Source of the DNA: Obelidium mucronatum | Taxonomy: Eukaryota > Chytridiomycota > Chytridiomycetes > Chytridiales > Chytriomycetaceae | Direction: 5' to 3' | NCBI GenBank assembly: GCA_025765595.1 | Contig: JAIVFH010000294.1 | Coordinates: 1 to 31,672 of the forward strand | Length of the DNA stretch: 31,672 nt | Shown here: positions 10,101 to 19,819 of the stretch, in pieces | Layout of the letters: the number at the start of each line of letters is the position of its first letter | Numbering within the stretch: the first letter of the stretch is position 1 | The notes under the pieces: model-generated | Seen by the model: only the letters and a program-made list of their open reading frames with translations | Database searches by the model: none | Told to the model about the DNA's origin: nothing | Program-made: the position numbers and the translations under genes

Positions 10101-10592
10101 ATTTGAAGAACGGACAAGCCATTTTGCACAAGCAGGCATGAGTCCGGCGCCTGGGATGCAATTTTCATTTTTGGAGCGGCCGTATGACGGGCGATATCGT
10201 CGAAAAACTCTGTGCATGGTTTGTTAAATAGCGAAAGACTATCGTTGTATCACTAAATACCCCTTCCAAAGACTGTCGATATCTGTATTTATCGCTTCAA
10301 AACCACAAGCAAGACACATTATTGTATTTGGCGGAAAGGGGCAGCAGATATTCACAATTTGAATTCAAGAACATGGATATCCCTTGGAACAACAGACTGT
10401 TTTCGCATATACGACAACTCCACGTTTAACACGAAGGGAAACTTTGTTTCAATCTCATTGTTTCTTCAAGATAATAGCTCGGAAAGGGATTGTCTCATAT
10501 ACCAGTTGGAGCTGGAGTTTGCCAATCCAAAACAAGCCGTATCATTTTTGGATGAAGTCAAGAGCGCCGCAAGGGACATGGCATATTCGTAA
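7130..10592 (+). CDS. Class C GPCR-like receptor (copy 2), complete
   Basis: Eleven exons: 7130-7799, 7862-7991, 8053-8413, 8462-8552, 8625-8682, 8743-8789, 8828-8908, 8966-9411, 9475-9772, 9833-10218, 10272-10592; total 962 aa. ATG 7130 gives a clean signal peptide (MILAYMLLTILHVLVISKG). Residues about 40-475 form the bilobed ligand-binding domain, colinear with copy 1 (TTVRLSGEVF, VNRIAIIYQS, ADARYIVILGQ, LTSNGDLE). The seven-TM region spans about 495-752, with the class C signatures KAASVPDSLLIVFGC and KC...ICRNAVLV. The cytosolic tail is about 210 residues and has a terminal domain shared with copy 1. Introns are 38-72 bp; the shortest (8790-8827) is needed to bypass an in-frame TAA and restores alignment with copy 1. 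Expected role: cell-surface chemoreceptor; ligand unknown. It has more introns than copy 1, so intron gain or loss followed the duplication. Confidence 0.85.
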
Positions 10593-10633
10593 AATAAATA
10601 TTCTTTGTTGCCTCTATTTAAGTCCACTCATGG

Positions 10634-10682
<49 letters not shown>
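10634..10682 (+). repeat. Homopolymer A(49)
   Basis: An uninterrupted run of 49 A residues, about 40 bp after the receptor's stop codon. It could be a slippage-expanded mononucleotide repeat or the tail of a retrocopied transcript; no target-site duplication was seen. Exact length is prone to assembly error. Confidence 0.95.
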
Positions 10683-10684
<2 letters not shown>

Positions 10685-10837
10685 ATGTCTTCACGTCTTC
10701 AATGGCATATTCTGGCCATAGTATTCGTGGCATCACGCGTACAGATTCAAAAGCCGCACGTCGCGCCGAATGCGCTTTTATTAAGTACAAAGGAAGCTCG
10801 GTGGCTTTGTATCGGGGACTGCTTGCTTCACTGCTGA
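10685..10837 (+). CDS. Possible small secreted ORF (50 aa)
   Basis: The first ATG after the A run opens a 50-codon ORF. Its N-terminus (MSSRLQWHILAIVFVASRVQ) looks like a signal peptide or anchor, and there are two Cys near the end. No homologue is recognised, and no promoter room is evident between the A run and the ATG. It could be chance. Confidence 0.2.
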   Translation: MSSRLQWHILAIVFVASRVQIQKPHVAPNALLLSTKEARWLCIGDCLLHC

Positions 10838-10904
10838 TTGAGAATAATAGACAAAGAGGCGATTCAAAAATGATGACGTGAGATATGAGATATGCTATTG
10901 TTTT

Positions 10905-11906
10905 TTAGAATGTGTTTGGAACAACACTTGTATCATCATCAAATTCATCCTCACTACCACTCAAATCATACACGCGGTCTGATTCATGGCTACTATCACT
11001 GAACGCCCGTTTCACTTCCGGAACCACAAAAATACTCCGTTTGCACAATGGACATGTCTCGACAATATCCATCAACCATTTATCGACGCATCGAATATGG
11101 AATTCGTGACGACACGGCAGAATCCGAATCACATCTCCTTCCCAATAAGGTTCCAGACAAATCGAACAAGTCTGACGGTCGTCGCAGGTGCTGCCTTCAA
11201 GGTTTGGTTCTGAGAAGCGGACTTGCAGGCCTTCTACTACTTCTATTGCGGCTGATTTGTGAGGTCTTTCGGAGCTGTAGTGGTGTGAGAGGACTGCGAT
11301 TATGAATGGGGAGATGCAGAGAATGAATACCAGGATGTTGAGCGAGAGGAAGGTGATTGTTAGGAACTGATGGATTTCAGTAATGATGAGCGGTATGAGG
11401 TATATGATTATAGCTGTTATTGCTTGATAGATGAAACTGATCGCTTCGGCAATATGAAACTGAAATGAGTGTGATGATTGCAGCACCAGTGTCGTGTATG
11501 TCTCCATGTCAACAAAACATATCGGAATCTCATAAGATGTAATTTCATCGTCTGCGTGAGGTATATAATTTGGTCCGGCTGCTGTCGTGCCAATGATCAA
11601 GGCGGCCGCATTAACTCCGGTTATGAGATCTACTTTTCGCTTCAAAGAGCAGTGACCATCTTCGACGAGGGCTATCCAAGAGGAGGGTATAATCATATCG
11701 ACTGGATCGTTTATCGGAAAGCAGCCGAATCGATTTGAGTCGGGTTCAATCGCCATTGCTCTCGCAGATGTCGCTACATCATCCAGCGACCCAATTGATT
11801 GCAAACACTTGCAGTCTCTCCAATATCGTGATTTCAAGGACGGATGTCCGAGAGAGGATGCCATTATGACTGCTATGAGGAAAAGTATGTATTGGGCTTG
11901 GCTCAT
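10905..11906 (-). CDS. PA-TM-RING-H2 type E3 ubiquitin ligase
   Basis: A single exon of 333 aa. MSQAQYILFLIAVIMASSLG is a signal peptide. Residues about 25-150 form a luminal domain in the position of the protease-associated (PA) domain of RNF13/RNF167-type ligases, though PA motifs are weak. One or two hydrophobic spans follow (about 155-215, ending VFILCISPFIIAVLSHHY). The RING-H2 domain is at 247-288: C-x2-C-x14-C-x-H-x2-H-x2-C-x11-C-x2-C, all eight zinc ligands present. The tail is acidic (GSEDEFDDDTS). Family members ubiquitinate membrane or endosomal cargo. The luminal segment and membrane span place this one in endomembranes with a cytosolic RING. A second gene of the same architecture lies at 26777-28756. 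Confidence 0.85.
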   Translation of the reverse strand: MSQAQYILFLIAVIMASSLGHPSLKSRYWRDCKCLQSIGSLDDVATSARAMAIEPDSNRFGCFPINDPVDMIIPSSWIALVEDGHCSLKRKVDLITGVNAAALIIGTTAAGPNYIPHADDEITSYEIPICFVDMETYTTLVLQSSHSFQFHIAEAISFIYQAITAIIIYLIPLIITEIHQFLTITFLSLNILVFILCISPFIIAVLSHHYSSERPHKSAAIEVVEGLQVRFSEPNLEGSTCDDRQTCSICLEPYWEGDVIRILPCRHEFHIRCVDKWLMDIVETCPLCKRSIFVVPEVKRAFSDSSHESDRVYDLSGSEDEFDDDTSVVPNTF

Positions 11907-11972
11907 CGGGTTTTGTGAGGTTCTTTTGTGTTTATTTTTTTTGTTAAGATCATAGGAATTTGCTTGTTGATA

Positions 11973-13248
11973 TTATTCATCGAGCGTCATGCGAATACCA
12001 AGATAGTTCATGTGCGCTGTGATTCCAAGAGGAAGCAGTTGTGTGTTTTCGCAGTTTGTGTCTTCACCACCGTGGCTCGCGTCGTCACATGTAAAGACTT
12101 TTGACTCAGAATCGACATAGAATTGGTTTTCAATGTGGTTGTATCCCCATGCTTCGAGACCCTGAATTCGTTCAAAAAATGAAAAAAAAAAAACAATGAA
12201 AAATAATAAAAAAAATACCCACCAAGTGCGGCACGGGGTCGTTGTAATTCACAACTCGAGATATTTCCTTGAGTTTCATACTGAGTACCAGTTCTCGAAA
12301 AGCCGCATTTCCCACTCGTGGTTGGCCAATTGTAATCGCAGCTGTCTTGGCTCCTGGTAACACCCCAGAATATACGCAATCAGCAGCCCCGAGCAAGGCA
12401 ATAGCGCCACCCAATGAATGGCCAGTGAATGTCACGTCATAAAGAGGGAATATTGAGGTGAGATTGGCGATGATTGGAATCACAAGTGGTTTCAATAGCT
12501 GCCATTCATTTAAAAATCCAGAATGTACTTTGGATTGTTTTCCTTTTGGGTAATCAATGAGAGTGGCCAAGATGGTTTCTTTCATTGGCATAACTATTGC
12601 TGACGAAGCATTCACCATCCTTTCTCCTGTTGTCATGTTCCGAGATATTGTGACAGGAAATGCTTTGAGTAACGCATTCAAGTCTTGAGACCAGTCGCCT
12701 GATAATTTAGACGTGCAGGTTTAGTGTTTAGTAAATATTGCTTGTTTTCAAGATCAAATCTGTGCCGCACCTAATGAATGTGATCCACGCACGGACACAA
12801 TAATAGTCTTCAATAAGTCCGAGACAACAACGATTGCAGGATGCTCCAAAAAGGTATTTTCGGCGGAACGGATAATGTAGATGTGCTCCTTTTTCACTTG
12901 CATTTCAGGTCGCTTGCAGAGGACACAGTTCCAAGTAGAGAACGAAGCCCTATCAGTGAGAAACGCAGCGGAAGAAAACCGAGTAAATGTTTTCAATTGC
13001 GCTACTTTTGATTCATTGGCCTGGGCAACAGACGAAGCGGCAAAGGGACCCAATTTGTTAACGACAAGTGCGATCAGAACGCCCCCAGCAACAAGCAGCC
13101 CGATTATCACCGCGAAACAGACTCGTAGGATTTTGAGTTGTGGCTTGACTGCCCTTTCTTTGAAATTGGTAGTGGAGCTCTTTGTAGCGGCAGTCATCGA
13201 TTGGTCCAGCGACTTTTTTTTTTGAAATTTGGTCCTATCAAGCCCCAT
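11973..13248 (-). CDS. Class 3 lipase, type II membrane-anchored
   Basis: Exons read downward: 13248-12771, 12698-12223 and 12161-11973, giving 380 aa. Residues 41-63 form a membrane anchor preceded by a Lys-rich cytosolic end, so the catalytic domain is luminal or extracellular. VRGSH supplies the oxyanion region. The nucleophile is Ser254 in GHSLG, the acid Asp313 in NYNDPVPHL and the base His368 in AHMNYLG, the same order and spacing type as Rhizomucor-type triacylglycerol lipases. GQPRVGN is a further family signature. Expected reaction: hydrolysis of acylglycerol or phospholipid esters. The last intron was placed so that PHL joins GLEAWGY in frame. A decayed copy of the His-motif end lies upstream at 13396-13460. 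Confidence 0.9.
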
Positions 13249-13809
13249 AGTTTAAGAGTGGACCACCAAACATGAACCAGACACAAAGATTGAACTTCAG
13301 AAAATCAGATCCAATTGATTTTACGGGCTAAGCGGTTTATTACAATTCGGCTAGTTTTTCATTTGTTTATCATTTCATAGAATTGTTATATTACTACTGA
13401 TACCAAGATAGTTCATGTGCGAGTGGAGGCAGTTGCGTGTGTTTTTCGCCTTCCGAAAAAATTTCATGAAAACCAAGCGGCGATCGACAGTTGATTTTTA
13501 ACCCATCGAAAAACATTTAATTTTAGCAAAGAATTGAGGCGTTGACTTGGAATTAGATTAAATTGTAGCGAGTATTGCAGCATTGATAGCATCGATTCGA
13601 TAGTCCTTATTTCTGACGACCACCGCTTGGTTTCTGCAGAGCGAGCGTGAGCATCCTCGGTACAAAGTTTGAGAGTCCAACTCTTATGGTTCTGTATTTC
13701 ACATCTCTGAAAGACTTGTTGTCGTCGCGTGACAATGTGTCGCGTGGAACTTTCAAGAAAGCAAACGAAATTTCAGATTTTCACGATAAATCAAACGTTG
13801 ACGTCGCCC
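13249..13809. promoter_or_regulatory. Divergent promoter between lipase and bZIP genes
   Basis: 561 bp between two outward-facing start codons, so promoters of both genes should lie here. It also contains the lipase-tail relic (13396-13460). A TGACGTC word (CRE-like, a typical bZIP half-site context) sits at 13799-13805, five bases before the proposed bZIP start. An alternative in-frame ATG for the bZIP protein is at 13735. Confidence 0.45.
13396..13460 (-). pseudogene. Decayed fragment of a lipase 3' end
   Basis: On the minus strand this stretch reads through SHMNYLGIS, nearly identical to the AHMNYLGIR end of the lipase at 11973-13248. Homology also extends upstream in the DNA (GCGAAAAACACACGCAACTGCC against GCGAAAACACACAACTGCT). 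No catalytic Ser block is detectable beside it. I read it as the remnant of a tandem duplicate of the neighbouring gene. Confidence 0.8.
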
Positions 13810-16339
13810 ATGCAACTACCGCCACCACCTGCACTGACGCCGGCCGAGCAGGCGCTGCTGAGCGGCAGCCAGATGCAGCATGGCAGCCCGTCGGAGAATG
13901 AAATGGAGCAGTTGCTGCAGACGCTGCTTGCGCCGAACCCGAACCCGCACCCGCACCCGCACGGCGAGCCGGACTACGCCGGCGCGTTCATGGACATGGA
14001 GATGGAGATGGAGATGGACATGAAGATGGACGGCGACCGCGGGCTGTTTGCGCTCGGGCTCGACAGCCTCAACTTCATGCCGCTGTCGCCGCCGGCGTCC
14101 GTGGCGCCGCTGTCGAAGCCTTTGTCGCAGCCGCCGCCGTTGCCGCTGCCGCTGCCGGCGGCGTCGGCGCCGGTTGCGCAGGCGCTGGCGTCGGATGCGC
14201 TGGCGCGCGAGTGTCTGGTGCTGCTCAACGGGCCGGCGAAGAAGAAGCCGGGCCGCAAGAAGAAGGCCGTCGACGAGGACGCGCGCGTGAAGCAAGAGGC
14301 GGGCCCCGCGAAGCGCAAGGCCGCAGACGAGCTGCTGCTCCAGCTGCAGCTGCCAAAGAAGCAACACCTGGCCCTCAACTCCCAGCAGCAGCAGCAACAA
14401 CCACAACAACAACAACAACAACAACTGCGGCCGCTGGTGCCGCTGCTGCCCCTGGCTCCCGCCGCCTCACCCGCAAACACCCTCTCAACAGGCGCCAATG
14501 CGGCCCAACCATCAATCAGTCCACTTCCCGCCATAGACTCGCGGCGGAAGCTTTCCTTCAGTTCTGCTGATTATCTTGTGCCAACTACACCGTCATTTGC
14601 GCCAACGGCAACATCCTTCACACCGCCGCCACTTCCAATTCCGTTACCACCACAGCCAAACAAACAACAATCGAAGGCGGCTGCGTCTACCACTACTACC
14701 GCCACTACCGCTACCACCACAACAACGCAACAAATATCAAAGCATCAGGAACGAATGATGAAGAACCGTGCTTCGGCTGATGAGTCCCGGCGCAAACACA
14801 AGGAACATGTCGAAAAGCTGGAGCAAATGTGCAAAGACTTGGTGGCTGAAAACCAATTGTTGCGTTCTCGAGTTTTGGAAGTAGAAACCTGGGCAGCGTC
14901 CATGGCTGCTGCCAATGCTGTAAATCTGAACAAATCAGCTTCCACTTCCCCAGTTTCTGTCGCTTCTGATACGGTTCTTTTGCCTCAAGACTCTGCCGCG
15001 TCAGAGAACCTTTTTGATTTGTTCTTTGGTGGCGGGGATTTTGTCTTTGGTGCCCCTGCTCCTGAAGCTCTGTCGCCTCCTGCTATGAAGAGCCAAAAAT
15101 CTTTGACGGGTGGTGCTGTATTCATGGTTGGTTTATTTCGTAAGGTTTTTACGAAATTAGTTTTCTAATCTTTTAATTGCAGGCGTTTCTTTTTTCCTTT
15201 TCTATGCTGATGTTTCCATCATCCATCTTCGAAAAACCATCGCCGTCTCCATCTGTTGTACCACATTATCTTGCAAGAAACTCTGATCTTGTGGCGAAAA
15301 GGTATTTCTTCCTTTATATTGTCGAATTCATGGCTAACGTGGTGCATCACAAAGTCCAATTTTGGGCGGCCTCTCGAGATATATGCCCCGGGTTCTCTTT
15401 GATTCAGGGTCAACACCAAACCCGAATGCGAAACCAGCTTTGGAAGGCATACCCACGTTGCCCCTCTTGGAGTCTGGATACATTGCCCGAGACTCAAAGG
15501 GCATGCTCGTACTCTACACACCACCCATTCCTACACCGCATGACATCAAGAAGGATTCATACCCGGAAATTGGTGGCCGGACGCCGTTTTTGACAATAAG
15601 TGCTGCGGAAGGATGGAGCAGGAGTGCGACTTCCACCAAAGCTCCCGACACCATCTGCTCATTTGAAGATATTCTTGCCCTCATTGCAAACACTCATATC
15701 GCCCCAACCAAGAGCGCCAAACCCGCTCAAACTGCTACTCGCCCAATTCTGCAGATCCCAAAAGCAAAATTAGAAGCCCTTCAATCTCTGTTTATAACGT
15801 CTCCACGAAGCAATCCAACTCCTCCTGCAGTCATCCCCCCGCGAGTATCATCAAATGACTACTTGTCCAACAATGCTTTAGCAAAGAGAGGGCCAGATTC
15901 CCTTCTTGTTGTGACTCGTCAGGAATCCCAACCAGAAGAAGACGTTAGCGCTGAACTTCCTTCATCAAACGACGTTGAAGAAGTGGATACTGTGATCCCA
16001 ACAAGTCCCCCACCGATTCGGGATGACAATGAACGAGCATCTGTTAAGAGGAGGAACCTTGCCCGTAACAATATTAGCCAGAACCTCAACAAAAAGGGCC
16101 CTCCTCCACCAATGCTGAAACCCCCTCTTCCTTCAAATAGTGTTGGCCTCACCGCAGTTGCAACTTCAGCGAACAGTGGCACGGCGATTGATGAGTATTG
16201 TACAGTCAAGAATGGACCGATCCTCTCCATCGTTGCGGATTTGGGCGACGAGTTGGACGCTGCGGTCGATGGAGAACGTGAAGGGTACCGCTTGATGTTG
16301 GATGTTCAGGTTGTCGGTGCAAAGTTGGTCCGCTATTGA
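13810..16339 (+). CDS. Large bZIP transcription factor with predicted membrane segment
   Basis: Exons 13810-15126, 15183-15301 and 15355-16339 give 806 aa. ATG 13810 was chosen because the in-frame ATG at 13735 adds an unremarkable extension. In order: an Asn/His/Met-rich N-terminus, Pro/Leu-rich linkers, a basic PAKKKPGRKKK patch (about 140-150), a Gln run (about 192-206), the bZIP basic region with NRASADESRR (about 319-328) and a leucine zipper (to about 365). A hydrophobic stretch follows (about 432-455, GGAVFMAFLFSFSMLMFPSS), then a Ser/Pro-rich C-terminal region of about 350 residues ending LMLDVQVVGAKLV. A bZIP followed by a membrane span is the layout of ATF6/CREB3-type tethered factors. 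Tethering here is inferred from hydrophobicity alone. Intron 1 (15127-15182) cuts the membrane segment; unspliced message stops 14 codons later. Codons before about 14480 are far more GC-rich than those after. Confidence 0.85.
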
Positions 16340-16829
16340 GTTTAGAACCTCCACTTTTTTTCGTTTTTATTGTTATCCCTTTCTTCGTTTATTTTTTTTC
16401 TCGTTATTGTTTTTTTTTTTTGACTTGATCCTCTTGTGTGCTATTTTTCCTCTCTTGCCGCTACTACTCTTTATATCTGTTTTTTTTTTTGTTGTTTTCG
16501 TTCATTTTTTTTCTTACCCCTTATTAAGGGTAATATTGTGATTTTGAGTTGAGGTAACAAAGATACGTGATGAATGAACACGTGTATTCGATGGAAGATG
16601 ATTCCATTTTGAAGGAATGTGGTTTAAGGGCAAATAACGTTTCCAACAGTGCCGGAATCACAGAAGCCCTGATAAAAATTAATCTGTAGCTGTTTCTGGA
16701 GAAAAGCAGGATTCTCTAGATGAAATAGAAATAAATGCATAGATTGTCATCTTTGTTTTTTTAATATATTTGTTTTGACAATTATTCCAAACAAACCAGC
16801 AAACAAACCTCAAAACAACAGCTCCGTGA
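16340..16829. other. Intergenic: T-rich 3' region and transporter promoter
   Basis: 490 bp. The first 200 bp is strikingly pyrimidine-rich on the + strand, with many T runs, and probably contains the bZIP 3' UTR. A CACGTG E-box is at 16579-16584. No tRNA, ORF or mobile element is recognised. Confidence 0.5.
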
Positions 16830-19772
16830 ATGCCAGGTGACGAAGAATACAGGAAAAACATGTATGAGATCATGATTCTTTCTCGCTTGGTTTTGATCAG
16901 ATCACATTTCCAGCGGTTTCCAAGGCGGCCTTTCATTCTTGGTTTCCAGTGTCACAGGTCCAGGTGATTCAGACTATGCATTGAGCATGAAGATTTCTTC
17001 TTAATATTGTTATAAGCTATTCCTTTGATTCCGTCTTTATATCAATCTGCTGGATGGCTGTTGTAAGTTGCGTTTGACCAAAGTGGTGAATCAGTATTTA
17101 TAGTCTTTGCCCAACTTGAAGTCCCACTGTGATTTTCGTTGTCGTCGGATGGTTATCTGGAATGGCATGCTTGTTTCTTATTGAGAGTATGACTTACTTT
17201 CCAGGAAATCGCTATTTCGAAGTGAGTTCTTGTCCCTCTCCAAGTATGCAAATAATTTAATCAACCGTCTTCAGAGAAATGTCGAGTTCACTGTGCTTGT
17301 TCATCACTTTTACGGCAAGCGATGGTATTATTTGATGCACATCATCCTGTAAGCTCGGTCGAATTATGTTCTTTCCCGGATATTGTTTATCGTCTCTTTT
17401 TCTTAGCTACGGATCCCTCCAGTCCTTCAACATTAGTTCCATCATCAGTGCTGTGCAGGTTCTTTAAAACGAAATATAGAAGGTGTCTGGTTAATTCAGT
17501 TATAATTTTTTTGTAGAGTTTCGATGTCTTTGTCCTTTCTGTGTTTGGACAAACTTGTGGAATCGAGTTTTATCCGAACGCGGGTATTGCTTGTGTCAAC
17601 GCGTCTACTGCCTCTACATCAGGATCGCCCTTTGGAACGGATTACATGCTTATTACAGCTGGTGGATTGCTCTTTGTTTGCTTTATTGCACCTTTGATGA
17701 GACTGAATCTTGATGACAATATGATTGTGCAATGGAGTAATTATTGCCTTTTTTTTTTGCATGCCTTTCTCTACGGCTTTAACTAACTGCGCGTTTATTA
17801 TTTTTACATAGTTTCATTGGCATATATTGCCTTTGTCGTCTTCTGCTGGGTCATCATGATGTTTGTAGCAGGTATCAATACGTCAAAAATGCCAACTATC
17901 GGCTCCAAGTTTTCAACTGCGCCGACATCAGTAATTGGACAAGTCATGTTTAATTTTACGTTTGTAAATACGGTTCCATCCTGGATAAACACAAAGGTGA
18001 GGCTCTTTGCCCTTTGGAAAGGACTCTTTTTCTCAAACACACTTTCTGAATTCCAGCACAAAAGAGTCTCCATCCATAAATGCATTTGGGTTTCAATTAT
18101 ATTTGCCGCGGGAATCTATGTTGTTACCGGAATTGCTGGTATTATCCGGCGCCTTCTGTTCTTCTTTTTTTTCGCCAGTACTAACGCTTGCTTTTTTTGT
18201 CGTCGAAAGGCGCTCTTGCTTTCGATATGCCCAGTGGTGCTAATCTAATGTCTGTTCAAACTGTATATTTTAATAAGTACGGCACTTCATCAATGAAAGG
18301 AATGGTTAACTTTATTACCCTGTCGTTTCCCATTTTGTAAGTGTCTCAAACCCCACCCCAAAAATACTTACCGTCCACACACTCACCAACAACCACGGAA
18401 TTAGATGTTTGATCACCTCCATACCTGTGGCATTTATTATCATTAAATTGAACCTGGTTATGTCACGACTCTGCTCGAAAGGTTTTTTTTTTCGATTGAT
18501 CTCGTTGTACAAAAAGTAGGACTTACAAAAAGTGAATTAAATTTAGAAAGGGCTGGATTCTTTGGATCTGTCCTCCCCTTTTTAATCTGCGTTCCATTCC
18601 AGACTGGTCCCTTTATGGTTACATTCACCAACTGGTCCAGTCTCTTTTTCCAATCAATGTGCAACTTTATGGCGCCGTTTTTGATTTATATTTTTTTGGA
18701 TCAACGCAATACTGGTAAATTCTAAGCGAGAATTGCAGTTTTAGAGTAAGGGTGTTAACTGCCCTGTGTTCTTTAGTAATGGCTCAATCTGTCATTGACG
18801 AGTTGGAGAACTTGGATCTTGACGGCACCATCAAAAAGAAGGTTGTCGATGAGGATGATTTTGATTATGTACGTATATACGCCCACGTGGAAAAAATATT
18901 TGTAACAACTCTAAACTGTCACATTGAAACCAAACAAAAAAACAGGTTTACCATCTACCTCACGCTGACTTATCCAGACTCCCGCCTCGAACATATGACC
19001 CCTTTGCCCAATTCATTAGTTAAGAAAAAGAACCGTGTTTTTTCCAGCAATTTTTTTTTATTAGCCGTGCATCCTAACACAAAAAAACACCCAACCTGTA
19101 GTCGTCGATAACAAAAAAGAAGTAAAACAAATGAAGTTGGAAGCAAGACGCGATCCAAACATCCCAAAGATTGCAACATCCGCAACAGGATCCATGCAAT
19201 CCGTTCAAGGAAAGGCAGCCGCCAAACTGTTGAGTCTAGGCGCTGACGCAACTCCCGATCCCCGAGCCATGAGAATGCACCACCACGCAAAAAGTTCCAG
19301 AGAGAGACTCGCTTTGGGTGCTTCCATGATGGGAAGCCAGGCCCTTTTGGGATCCCAAATGAACTTGAACAGCAACCGCGCCAGTTCAGTCGGCCATTCT
19401 AGAATGGGTGGCGCATCTTCAATTGGTGGAGATTCCAGACGCAGAAGCGTGGCATCGCGGAAAATCAGTCCCTTTGGATACGAGTCGCAGGAAACATTCG
19501 ACTTTGGGAAACCAAAAGAATCACAACAGACATTGATGATTGATGGATTGAGTTACTTTGGAAGTTCGGCGGGTAGTAGTGCAGGAAACATGATGGATGA
19601 CATGGAGTCAGGACCTCCAAGCTTCAAGACGCTGCCGGACTGGGTCACAAAGTATATTAGTTCAAAAACCGTGGCTATTATATGCTTTGTCATAATTACG
19701 TCAATGACTCTTGCGGTCCTCACGTATGACTTTGTGATGCTGGGCTTTGGAATTGATGTAGTTTCGGGTTGA
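16830..19772 (+). CDS. Amino acid/auxin permease-type (AAAP, Aa_trans) transporter
   Basis: Fifteen exons: 16830-16861, 16914-16963, 17017-17062, 17122-17221, 17275-17348, 17407-17458, 17517-17736, 17812-17996, 18057-18138, 18210-18336, 18405-18481, 18547-18714, 18777-18868, 18946-19018, 19102-19772; 682 aa. All junctions are GT..AG and keep frame. TM1 carries the family start SFLVSSVTGPGAIPLIP followed by SAGWL. About ten further hydrophobic helices follow, for example TVIFVVVGWLSGMACLFLIE and SLAYIAFVVFCWVIMMFVAG. A roughly 200-residue Ser/Arg-rich cytosolic loop (exons 13-15) precedes the last helix (TVAIICFVIITSMTLAVLTY). The long loop before the terminal TM is unusual and could be a regulatory insert. 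Expected role: proton- or Na-coupled amino acid transport at the plasma or vacuolar membrane; substrate unknown. A decayed copy of exons 1-6 follows at 19820. Confidence 0.85.
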
Positions 19773-19819
19773 GAATTTTGACAGGTGAAAAAATAAAAAC
19801 CTTACTGAAAGAATTACCA

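Larger units (their letters stand above)
10593..10904. other. Convergent intergenic region with poly(A) tract
   Basis: 312 bp between the 3' ends of the + strand receptor and the minus-strand RING gene. It holds AATAAA just after the receptor stop, a 49-bp A run (10634-10682) and a 50-codon ORF (10685-10837). Nothing else is recognised. Confidence 0.6.

Noticed and set aside
10384..10881. + strand frame running through the poly(A) tract, giving a long Lys run.
   Set aside because: The Lys run is only the translated A homopolymer; the first half is the wrong frame of the receptor's last exon.
13816..14424. Long minus-strand open frame rich in Leu and Arg opposite the bZIP exon.
   Set aside because: It is the mirror of GC-rich Gln/Pro codons; composition is pure low complexity and the + strand frame carries the bZIP domain.
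18752..19111. Open frame reading through two transporter introns.
   Set aside because: It ignores good GTACGT and GTTAAG donors; splicing restores a continuous transporter loop leading to the last TM.
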